Shown here one piece after another: positions 1 through 5,543 of a stretch of DNA of 5,596 nucleotides (within the stretch, counting starts at the first letter, position 1; every line of letters starts with the position of its first letter). The translations under genes and the position numbers were made by a program. This DNA is from Candidatus Nitrosopumilus sp. (GTDB taxonomy: Archaea > Thermoproteota > Nitrososphaeria > Nitrososphaerales > Nitrosopumilaceae). The DNA is taken from assembly GCA_029863665.1 (NCBI GenBank), contig JAOTUX010000083.1, positions 1-5,596 of the forward strand. The letters are read 5' to 3'. Under the pieces are notes generated by a model. It worked only from the letters and a program-made list of their open reading frames with translations. It was not told where the DNA came from and searched no databases.

Positions 1-846
1 CATTATTTTTTCAGGAAATTCATCAACCAAATTGGATAAAGCATAAAATGCATTATGCCTTACTTGAGAGTTATCTTCTACACAGATTTGAAGTATGTCC
101 ATCATGTCAATTTTGTTTGATATTGGATGGGCCCAAAATTGTTTTACAATTAAAAATTTAAAATTTTGATTCTCTTTGGATAATCTTACAATATTTTCTT
201 TACAAAAAACTGGTGCTTGGTCATAAAAATCAATTATTGTACCGAGAGATTCTTGTTTTACTAGAATATCTTCATCTCTAGCGCCTTTTTTCAATATGTT
301 AAGTATAAAATCTAAATTTTGGATTTTTTGATTATGATGTTGTATTCTTAATGTTCGTATAGCACATATTCTTCTTAATGGCTCTTGAGATTCAAATAAT
401 TGTTGAATAAAACTATCAATTTTCAATTTATTGCTTCTCCCAACACCTCCTAATGGATGACTAGCATATTGAATCATTAATTCTGATTTTTCTAACATCT
501 TTTTGAAAAGGGATACTCCCAAATCTGGGTGTTTTTCACCAAAATTGATCAGAAATTTTTCTATTTCACCACCACCTAAATCATTTCCAATTTTATTGAT
601 CAAATGATTAATGAGATTCAAAAAAACTTCTTCATCTGATGAAATATCCTCTAAGCTATGTCCAATCAGAAATAAATTTCCAAAAAAATCAGTATCTGCT
701 AGTGCGTATAATATTGAGAATTTGTCTTCTTTTTCTAAAGAGATGTTTTTCTCTTTACAATAATCCTCTAGGCTTTTATCAAGATTCCCTTCGTAATTCC
801 ATTTATGCAAATCTTTGACAAAATTTTGAATATTGAAATTATTCAA
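1..846 (-). CDS. HEAT/ARM-like helical-repeat protein, C-terminus cut off by window edge
   Basis: I translated one uninterrupted minus-strand frame of 282 codons from a TTG at 846 to the left edge, with no stop. The protein looks almost entirely helical. Its second half has paired helices typical of HEAT/ARM solenoids, for example EPLRRICAIRTLR (about residues 155-167) and NSQVRHNAFYALSNLVDEF near the edge, where V-R-x-x-A-x-x-A-L is the classical second-helix signature. Such solenoids are protein-binding scaffolds; no catalytic motif, signal peptide or membrane segment is visible. The start is uncertain. A TAA lies immediately before the TTG, there is no Shine-Dalgarno site, and the nearest TATA-like stretch (about 847-857) is too close to serve it. 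Either translation begins at a later TTG (810), or the original N-terminus has been lost. The specific function is unknown. Confidence 0.8.
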   Translation of the reverse strand, partial: MNNFNIQNFVKDLHKWNYEGNLDKSLEDYCKEKNISLEKEDKFSILYALADTDFFGNLFLIGHSLEDISSDEEVFLNLINHLINKIGNDLGGGEIEKFLINFGEKHPDLGVSLFKKMLEKSELMIQYASHPLGGVGRSNKLKIDSFIQQLFESQEPLRRICAIRTLRIQHHNQKIQNLDFILNILKKGARDEDILVKQESLGTIIDFYDQAPVFCKENIVRLSKENQNFKFLIVKQFWAHPISNKIDMMDILQICVEDNSQVRHNAFYALSNLVDEFPEKIM

Positions 847-962
847 TTATAAAAAATTAAAGGGGTGAAACTATTTTCGTGTTTTCATTTATTGTGGTAT
901 TTTCTATGTTTCAAAGTATTATCTTCAAGTTTTATCTAATTTCGTAATATTGTAAAGTTGTT

Positions 963-1127
963 TCATCCTTTTTTCCTGTTTTCTTCAAACTGTAATTGAC
1001 GTAATTTTCTCAAGGTCTTTCCTTTAAGTTTTTGATTTGGATCAGTTTTCTTCAATATTACTGTATTTTTTAAAGGTAGTTGCAATTGATTGATGTATTG
1101 ATCTAATGTTTAATTAATTTGGTTCAT
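963..1127 (-). pseudogene. Short lysine-rich reading frame broken by an in-frame stop and a probable frameshift
   Basis: On the minus strand an ATG at 1127 gives MNQIN, then TAA at 1112-1110. The same frame then stays open with protein-like composition through TDPNQKLKGKTLRKLRQLQF to a TGA at 965-963. Near its end a purine run (about 966-977) offers a shift into another frame that continues as KKDETTLQYYEIR before stopping. A third frame starts with an ATG overlapping that TGA (MKQLYNITKLDKT). A palindromic TTTATAAA at 1164-1171 and an AGGT 12 to 15 bases upstream of the ATG could drive it. I do not recognise the family. It could be a decayed gene, a 40-residue protein starting at TTG 1085, or chance open sequence. 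Confidence 0.35.
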
Positions 1128-1156
1128 AATTGATTTGATACCTAGAAATTAATTAA
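1110..1156. repeat. 11-bp perfect inverted repeat upstream of the AlbA_2 gene
   Basis: TTAATTAATTT at 1110-1120 is the exact reverse complement of AAATTAATTAA at 1146-1156, with a 25-base spacer. A related partial copy (TTAATTT) follows at 1160-1166. It lies 24 bases upstream of the AlbA_2 start codon, where an operator or an AT-rich promoter element would sit. The arms contain only A and T, so chance is a real possibility. The left arm contains the in-frame TAA that interrupts the small minus-strand frame. Confidence 0.5.
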
Positions 1157-1179
1157 TCATTAATTTATAAAAAATAATC

Positions 1180-2085
1180 ATGAATATTGTTCCCGAAAAT
1201 AGAGAAGATTGGAATCTTGATACAATTAATGAATTAATCAAATTACGAGATATTGAATCTGAAGATTTTGATTTTAAAGGAATTGACATGAAAGACCTTG
1301 CAAACCACCTTTGTGCATTTGCAAATACTCATGGAGGTTATCTTGTTTTAGGAATAGATGAAGACAAAAACAATGACAAATTGCTCGGATTTAGAAAAAA
1401 TGGATTCAAGAAAGAAAAAGAAGATCATACTAAAAATGAAATTAGAAATCATCATGTTAGAATTGAACCTTTACCCGACATTCAAACAAAAATTATTTCA
1501 GATGATGAACGATTCTATGTAGTAATCAAAGTTGAAAACAATCAGATTAAGAAACCTTATTTTGTAAATGGAAAAGGATGTTTTGTTAGGATAGGGCCAT
1601 CTACAAATCTAGCTTCGAGAAATACCGTACTAAACCTATTCTCTGACATTAATAAACAAATTCAAGATTTAGAAAATCTAAAAGCATCAACTGTTATGCT
1701 AAAAGAAGATTTTATCATGATAATTGGCAAATTTAGATACATATCATCAGCTCCGCCTAATAGACTTCCAAAATTAGATCTCACATTATTTAGAAATAAC
1801 ATTGCAAAATGTGAATCATTTCTTGTAAAAAAGAACATTCTAAGTAGATTACTTGAAGTAAGAACAGCACCTGCAATTGCTCCACTCTTACATACTTTAG
1901 ATGCGCTAAATTCGTATATTGATGGATTCAGTAATTCAACTGATGAATCAATAAAAAAATCACTTCAAAATCAAATTAAAAAAAATGCTCATTATACTCT
2001 GTCTGAAGAATTAGAAAATGTTGAGCCATTTCTAGATGAATTACTAAATGCTATTGATGAACATCTAACTAAAATTCGAGTCTAG
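1180..2085 (+). CDS. Schlafen AlbA_2-domain protein
   Basis: The 301-residue protein has an N-terminal AlbA_2 (Schlafen-type, divergent AAA_4) domain at about residues 17-150. Visible signatures are ESEDFDFK (26-33, matching the ES-x-x-D/E-F-K opening), AFANTHGGYLVLGIDED (46-62, the hallmark AFANT-x-GG-x-L-V-x-G-x-D), the KKPYF strand at 124-128, and CFVRIGPST (134-142, matching Y-x-R-x-G-S-x-T). In Schlafen proteins this fold binds or cuts nucleic acid. E26, D31 and D60 sit where its acidic residues could fall, but catalysis is inference. Residues 150-301 are helical and unrecognised; no helicase, ATPase or winged-helix motif is seen. ATG 1180 is the first start after a stop at 1168-1170 and is needed to keep the domain whole. 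A TTTATAAA at 1164-1171 is too close for a leaderless transcript, so the true promoter is unclear. Composition is very AT-rich. A role in defence or regulation is plausible but unproven. Confidence 0.88.
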   Translation: MNIVPENREDWNLDTINELIKLRDIESEDFDFKGIDMKDLANHLCAFANTHGGYLVLGIDEDKNNDKLLGFRKNGFKKEKEDHTKNEIRNHHVRIEPLPDIQTKIISDDERFYVVIKVENNQIKKPYFVNGKGCFVRIGPSTNLASRNTVLNLFSDINKQIQDLENLKASTVMLKEDFIMIIGKFRYISSAPPNRLPKLDLTLFRNNIAKCESFLVKKNILSRLLEVRTAPAIAPLLHTLDALNSYIDGFSNSTDESIKKSLQNQIKKNAHYTLSEELENVEPFLDELLNAIDEHLTKIRV

Positions 2086-2105
2086 ATTATTGCTTCAATA
2101 CTATC

Positions 2106-2130
2106 TTTTCTAAATAGAAAATAATTTTTC
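2106..2130 (+). terminator. Possible terminator after the AlbA_2 gene
   Basis: TTTTCTA-AA-TAGAAAA at 2106-2121 is a perfect 7-bp inverted repeat 20 bases past the AlbA_2 stop codon. It is followed by a T-rich run (AATTTTTC). Archaeal termination mainly needs T-tracts, so the hairpin may be incidental. Confidence 0.35.
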
Positions 2131-2216
2131 TGAAATTAACTATCTCATAAGGATTTAATGAATGAGTTAAACACTCGTAATTATGTTAGTAAAAATACGT
2201 TCTAAAGTCATATAAA

Positions 2217-2345
2217 CTATTGAACTTTCAAAAGACTTTTCTTATAGATTTTAGTAATTTTACCTTCTGACAAATTTCTCTTAATGTGTCACAATGTAGA
2301 TTTGTTAATTCCTAATCGTTTTTGTTCTTCTCTAATCCTTTTGGA
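2217..2345 (-). pseudogene. Decayed C-terminal tail resembling archaeal Cas1
   Basis: Reading the minus strand in a frame different from the Fic gene gives KRIREEQKRLGINKSTL, then TGA at 2291-2289, then HIKRNLSEGKITKIYKKSL and LKVQ, ending at TAG 2219-2217. The pattern LGI-S/N-K-S-T-L-W-x-x-K-K-x-x-x-E-G-K-x-I-K-I-Y is one I associate from memory with the helix-turn-helix-like tail of archaeal Cas1 proteins. The TGA replaces the tryptophan (TGG) expected at that point by a single base. The frame overlaps the last bases of the Fic gene, and no other part of Cas1 is present, so this would be a short relic left after deletion or insertion. The codon pattern and recognisable motif argue against chance; the family assignment is unverified. 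Confidence 0.42.
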
Positions 2346-3318
2346 ACTTTTTATTTTTCTTTTTTTCTTGTTCTGCCAAATATGCTTCAATAATTTTTCT
2401 TGAAGTCTTCCAAGTCTTGCCTTCTTTTACTGCATCTATTCTACCTTTTCTTGCAAGTAGACTCCAATAGTCTGCTGAATGTGGTGTGTTTCTTGCAATC
2501 TCAGACAATGACCGAAGCTTTTCTTTTGGTTTCTTTGAATCTGCAGTCAGATAAAGATCAAGTGTTTGCTCCACACATCTTGCAATGTAAATCAAAAATG
2601 GTTCAAACTCTCGTTCTACATCCATCTGCCTTAGTGTCCTCAAGTATTTTTTCTTGTCAACACTTCTAATGACTGCAAAAGGATATCCATTTCTTACCAA
2701 AACCAAATTAAGCAACAGTCTTGCCATTCTGCCGTTTCCGTCCTCAAATGGATGTATCCACACAAAATCATAATGTACTTGCGCTGCAAATTCAATTGGC
2801 CGCAATTCATCTGGATTGTTGTTTAGCATCTCAATGAATTCCTTCATGTTTTCAGATATCTCATAAAAGGGAGGAGGTGTAAATCCAGCTCCTTTTACTT
2901 CTAAATCATAATCTCTATATTTTCCCGCACTAGCTATTACTCCTTTCATTACAATTTCATGTATCTTTTTGATGTCTTTTTCTGTAATATGGTATGTATT
3001 ATCAAAGGCAATCTTTCTAACCAGTGAAATTGCCTCTGAGTGATTCTGAGCCACCAGGATATCCTCAAGGTCTTTTCCACTTAGTGCCTCTGGAATACTC
3101 TTTTTTCCAGCAGTTATTCCACGCAAAATCAGCTCGGTCTCACCTCTTGAGAGAGTGCTGCCTTCTATCTTGTTGCTATTGAATACAAAGTCTACCTGCA
3201 TTCTTTGTCGTATCTGCTCAATTTTTTCTGGAGTCAGTTTGCCCAAAGACTGCAACTTTCTTTTTTTATCGACTATTCTATCATGAATTAAAGCGGGAAT
3301 CTCTGCATATTTGGCCAT
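2332..3318 (-). CDS. Class II Fic-domain AMP-transferase with C-terminal helix-turn-helix
   Basis: This 328-residue Fic protein carries the complete catalytic motif HPFEDGNGRMAR at 189-200 (H189 general base; D193, N195 and R197 for ATP and metal binding). The target-docking flap region starts at GKYRDYD (132-138) and runs to PPPF (148-151). The inhibitory helix motif is SNKIEG (S48-x-x-x-E52-G53), which in class II Fic enzymes holds the active site off. Fic enzymes usually transfer AMP from ATP to a hydroxyl of a target protein; the target here is unknown. The C-terminus (about 270-316, with GRIDAVKEGKTWK and an IIEAYL helix) resembles an excisionase/MerR-like winged helix-turn-helix, suggesting DNA binding. 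The length is typical of the Fic_N + Fic + HTH class. ATG 3318 lies 25 bases from a TATA box, fitting a leaderless transcript. The last residues are very lysine-rich and run into a possible Cas1 relic. Confidence 0.93.
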   Translation of the reverse strand: MAKYAEIPALIHDRIVDKKRKLQSLGKLTPEKIEQIRQRMQVDFVFNSNKIEGSTLSRGETELILRGITAGKKSIPEALSGKDLEDILVAQNHSEAISLVRKIAFDNTYHITEKDIKKIHEIVMKGVIASAGKYRDYDLEVKGAGFTPPPFYEISENMKEFIEMLNNNPDELRPIEFAAQVHYDFVWIHPFEDGNGRMARLLLNLVLVRNGYPFAVIRSVDKKKYLRTLRQMDVEREFEPFLIYIARCVEQTLDLYLTADSKKPKEKLRSLSEIARNTPHSADYWSLLARKGRIDAVKEGKTWKTSRKIIEAYLAEQEKKKNKKFQKD

Positions 3319-3319
3319 G

Positions 3320-3359
3320 TATCGGATAAACTTATACGATATAAAATAATATCGGATAA
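3320..3359 (-). promoter_or_regulatory. Fic gene promoter: TATA box bracketed by two identical 10-bp repeats
   Basis: Read on the minus strand, TTTTATA at 3346-3340 is centred 25 bases from the A of the Fic ATG, the usual archaeal TATA distance. TTATCCGATA occurs twice, at 3359-3350 just upstream of the TATA box (BRE position) and at 3329-3320 over the start site and one base from the ATG. The copies are 30 bases apart, about three helical turns, so a protein bound at both would face one side of the DNA and block initiation. An inverted half copy (CCGATA, plus strand 3366-3371) faces the upstream copy. This looks like an operator, perhaps autoregulatory given the enzyme's C-terminal HTH. Confidence 0.6.
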
Positions 3360-3407
3360 GTCAAACCGATAATACATCAATATTTTCATTCTATCTTCCA
3401 AATTGAA

Positions 3408-3418
3408 TCAAAAAAAGA
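3408..3418 (-). terminator. T-tract possibly ending the mini-protein and TFB-like transcript
   Basis: The minus strand reads CTCTTTTTTTGAT across this point, about 40 bases beyond the mini-protein stop codon and well before the Fic promoter. Oligo-T tracts of this length commonly end archaeal transcripts. No strong hairpin is visible. Confidence 0.35.
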
Positions 3419-3459
3419 GTATGTTGGAGATTTCATTTACCGCATCGGCTCCTCACTTT

Positions 3460-3561
3460 TTATCTGGAGTCTCTGTTCTTTAGCAATCTCTTGACATCTG
3501 ATAATACATTTTGTATTTTGATACTGTTCTCTTGAATCTGTTTTTCTATACTTTTACTCAT
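3460..3561 (-). CDS. Small charged helical protein, 33 residues
   Basis: An ATG at 3561 opens a minus-strand frame ending at TAA 3462-3460. The product is 33 residues, starting MSKSIEKQIQENSIK and ending VKRLLKNRDSR. It is rich in Lys, Glu, Gln and Ser with hydrophobic residues (I5, I9, I14, I16, V19, L20, V23, L26, L27) spaced as in an amphipathic helix or short coiled coil. It starts 23 bases after the TFB-like stop codon, on the same strand, so the two are probably co-transcribed. I do not recognise a family. It could be a partner or regulator of a neighbour, or a remnant of a longer protein. The regular composition in one frame favours a real gene, but its shortness keeps confidence modest. 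Confidence 0.45.
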   Translation of the reverse strand: MSKSIEKQIQENSIKIQNVLSDVKRLLKNRDSR

Positions 3562-3584
3562 AACATCTAAAGTATGACAAAAAA

Positions 3585-4607
3585 TTAAACACAAACAGCC
3601 ATGCTGTTTTGCGCAGGACATTTGTTGATTCTGCATTTTACTCCACCAATTATTATTTCATGATACTCGTACATGTAATCATACGTTCTTGTTCTGTTTG
3701 ATTTACCGTTTTTCCACTTGCGTGGGACAGTCTTTTTTTGCAGTCCTGTCTTTGCACCACATGACTGACATTTTTTTGAAATTTCACTAAAACTATTTTT
3801 TTGTCCTGCTAAAATCTGACTTTTGCTCTTTTTCAATCTCCAATCCAAATATCCTGTAATATACTTGTCCAAATACGTAGGATATGATATGGTATCTAGA
3901 GTGCAATGAACATTTAACCAATGCTGTCTGTGACTCTTTTGCTCAAACTTGCCATGTTTTTTGCATGTATTATCTTTTAGTCCTTCAAATCTGTCTCTGT
4001 ACCCTCCACGTGGCAATCCATTGTTGCCATTTTTAGTATGCTTTACAGTCTTGTGCAGCTTTATGTTTTCTGGTTTTACATTGTTTGCAAACTCTTTTCT
4101 CTCTGAGCAAAACTCTACGATTACATTGCGTAACAGTATGTCAATTGCAGGATAGTGTATCGTGTTTATTATTCGGTCTTTATGTTTTACAGAAAATCTC
4201 TTTTTCTCAATTGATTCTCTTGTCTCTTTTTTTGTCTTTACGTAACCTTGGACTCTTTTTATCACTCTGTTTTCAAGCTCAATTCGTAACAGTTCTAATC
4301 TGTTGTCTGACTTTAAGAAAAATTTGAGACAACGCAATGCATACTTTGTGTATTCGTCATATCTCTTATCAGGAACAGGATGATTTCCAGTTACTCTCCT
4401 CAAATATCCGCTAGCCGTCTTTGTGAGATCTGTTCCTAAAATGCCTGACTCGTGGTGTCTCTGCGAGTTGCGGTCGGGATCAACTTTTAGCTTATTTTGC
4501 CTATTTTCTTGGTATCCAAAAGTAGTACCACACAGACTACATACAATCTCGTCATCACTAGTCACAATCCTGTATCTTTGCTCACAAGTACACCCTTGAG
4601 AACTCAT
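3585..4607 (-). CDS. TFB/TFIIB-type zinc-ribbon protein with second C-terminal cysteine cluster
   Basis: The 340-residue product starts MSSQGCTCEQRYR. C6, C8, C23 and C26, with the stretch DDEIVCSLCG, match the zinc ribbon by which TFB recruits RNA polymerase, although the first pair is C-x-C rather than C-x2-C. HHESGILGTD (51-60) is reminiscent of the TFB linker H-D-x-G-L-x-T. After that I cannot find the two cyclin repeats that bind TBP and DNA. Instead there is a basic, largely helical middle, a Cys/His-rich patch at 216-236, and a second likely metal site (C280, C283, C325, C330). A start at 4661 would add MLILILYIIERRIKNREN, which is promoter sequence read as protein. ATG 4607 has AGGG 4 to 8 bases upstream and a TATA box about 33 bases away, so I chose it. 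It is divergent from the winged-helix gene. Probably a TFB-derived regulator, or a nucleic-acid-binding protein of unknown role. Confidence 0.78.
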   Translation of the reverse strand: MSSQGCTCEQRYRIVTSDDEIVCSLCGTTFGYQENRQNKLKVDPDRNSQRHHESGILGTDLTKTASGYLRRVTGNHPVPDKRYDEYTKYALRCLKFFLKSDNRLELLRIELENRVIKRVQGYVKTKKETRESIEKKRFSVKHKDRIINTIHYPAIDILLRNVIVEFCSERKEFANNVKPENIKLHKTVKHTKNGNNGLPRGGYRDRFEGLKDNTCKKHGKFEQKSHRQHWLNVHCTLDTISYPTYLDKYITGYLDWRLKKSKSQILAGQKNSFSEISKKCQSCGAKTGLQKKTVPRKWKNGKSNRTRTYDYMYEYHEIIIGGVKCRINKCPAQNSMAVCV

Positions 4608-4634
4608 ATTTTCCCTATTTTTTATACGCCTCTC

Positions 4635-4684
4635 TATAATATAAAGTATTAGGATTAACATAATACTTTGTATATATTATAAAA
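4635..4684. promoter_or_regulatory. Symmetric divergent promoter with central inverted-repeat operator
   Basis: AAAGTATTA at 4643-4651 and TAATACTTT at 4661-4669 form a perfect 9-bp inverted repeat with a 9-base spacer. Outside the arms lie TATAATAT (4635-4642), the TATA element for the minus-strand TFB-like gene, and its reverse complement ATATTATA (4674-4681), continuing as ATTATAAAA for the plus-strand winged-helix gene. The arms therefore occupy the BRE side of both promoters, where a bound dimer could block or recruit TFB in both directions. Predicted leaders are short (about 7 bases for the TFB-like gene, about 20 for the winged-helix gene). The winged-helix protein is the obvious candidate ligand. 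Confidence 0.6.
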
Positions 4685-4711
4685 AACATAATAGTAGGGC
4701 TAACATGGTAT
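4650..4711 (+). repeat. Imperfect direct repeat in the divergent promoter
   Basis: TAGGATTAACATAATAC at 4650-4666 recurs as TAGGGCTAACATGGTAT at 4695-4711, 12 of 17 bases identical, 45 bases apart. The first copy overlaps the inverted-repeat operator and the second covers the predicted start of the winged-helix transcript. It may be a second regulator site or a duplicated promoter fragment. Confidence 0.35.
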
Positions 4712-4725
4712 AATATGAGAGAAAG

Positions 4726-5439
4726 ATGACAGTTGTGGGGATTTTGGAGAGGTGTCTTGGAGTTTCGGCCACGTTTGGACAAATACAGCAAGATCTCAAA
4801 TACAACAAGACCACTCTGTCTGGAGTACTAAAGAATCTGCTTGACACCAGGAGGCTAAGGCGGGTCGAATTTGGTCTGTATCAGATTACCGAAGTTGGAG
4901 CAGAGTATCTTGAGGAAAAGTATTCAAAAATTGTAGATGAGCACACCCGGAGAATAATGCTGGCTACAATAAACATTTTGGATAATCATAACATGAATAA
5001 CTTGATTCCAGTATGGCCATCTGATGGAAAACTACTATCAAAGCAGGATGAAACCAAGGTATCAAATCTTTTTGATCTACTTTTGCGTGTATATGAAAGG
5101 TCTGTAAGTGACGAGTATGGAAAATTCCTAAACAAACAAGCATATCGTCTTGTGTTAAATTATTCTGTTTTATCCTATGAAAAGATGTGCCAGTTGACAT
5201 GGCTTTGTTTTAAAATAAAGAGTGTGCCACAATCCATGCACAAAACTTTGAGTATGGAGACTGATGATTTTTCAGATCTTGAAAGGATTGAAAAAATATG
5301 TGGCAGGAAAATACCTGAAAAGTATCTCTTTGATGTATTTCGATTCTTCTCTCTTCCCATGTTGGCAAGACGAATCTATTTAAAAGACAAATCCAAGATA
5401 CTTGAAGATCTAGGCATTATGACAGATGATGGTAACTGA
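4726..5439 (+). CDS. Winged helix-turn-helix transcriptional regulator
   Basis: The 237-residue protein begins with a winged-helix DNA-binding domain (residues 1-65). It runs as a first helix (VVGILERCL), a turn, TFGQIQQDL, a recognition-like helix (NKTTLSGVLKNLLDTRRL), then a beta wing (RRVEFGLYQITEVGAEYLE). The wing ending in an L-T-x-x-G-x-x-L-like segment is typical of MarR/PadR/ArsR-type archaeal regulators. Residues 65-237 are mostly helical, with no recognised ligand or catalytic motif; this is longer than simple winged-helix regulators, so it may be a sensor or dimerisation domain. ATG 4726 follows a purine-rich GAGAGAAAG, which may act as a ribosome site. An ATG at 4714 opens only a four-codon frame (MRER). 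The promoter lies at about 4674-4684. It is transcribed away from the TFB-like gene and probably controls that shared promoter. Its base composition is less AT-rich than that of the AlbA_2 gene. Confidence 0.8.
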   Translation: MTVVGILERCLGVSATFGQIQQDLKYNKTTLSGVLKNLLDTRRLRRVEFGLYQITEVGAEYLEEKYSKIVDEHTRRIMLATINILDNHNMNNLIPVWPSDGKLLSKQDETKVSNLFDLLLRVYERSVSDEYGKFLNKQAYRLVLNYSVLSYEKMCQLTWLCFKIKSVPQSMHKTLSMETDDFSDLERIEKICGRKIPEKYLFDVFRFFSLPMLARRIYLKDKSKILEDLGIMTDDGN

Positions 5440-5470
5440 ATAAGAAATAATTTAACAATTACTTTGTAGC

Positions 5471-5485
5471 TGAAATCTAATTTCA
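5471..5485. terminator. Possible terminator hairpin in convergent gap
   Basis: TGAAAT-CTA-ATTTCA is a 6-bp inverted repeat 32 bases after the winged-helix stop codon, followed by T-rich sequence around 5508-5514. It lies between two converging reading frames and could end transcription in either direction. The stem is weak. Confidence 0.3.
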
Positions 5486-5543
5486 ATATTTCATGGAATG
5501 GTTTGGATATTTTTGTATGAAAGAATCAACATAATGATATGGT

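Larger units (their letters stand above)
847..1179. other. AT-rich intergenic region between the HEAT-like and AlbA_2 genes
   Basis: This stretch of about 330 bases separates two divergently transcribed genes. It holds the broken small minus-strand frame at 963-1127, an 11-bp inverted repeat at 1110-1156, and TATA-like sequences near 1164-1171 and 847-857. I see no tRNA, no CRISPR-type repeat and no convincing plus-strand gene in it. Confidence 0.7.

Noticed and set aside
2400..2669. Plus-strand open frame of 89 codons
   Set aside because: It lies wholly inside the Fic gene on the other strand and has a low-complexity Leu/Ser composition typical of an antisense shadow.
3421..3483. Plus-strand 20-codon frame starting ATG at 3421
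   Set aside because: It overlaps the mini-protein on the other strand, is very short, and has no promoter or protein-like pattern.
3949..4327. Two overlapping plus-strand open frames (68 and 80 codons)
   Set aside because: Both are antisense to the TFB-like gene, are Ser/Leu/Phe-rich, and have no promoter or recognisable domain.
4608..4661. N-terminal extension of the TFB-like protein from ATG 4661
   Set aside because: The 18 extra residues translate the TATA element and part of the operator arm; ATG 4607 has better spacing and an AGGG.
4964..5360. Two minus-strand open frames (78 and 61 codons)
   Set aside because: They are antisense to the winged-helix gene with no motif or start signal, so they are shadows.
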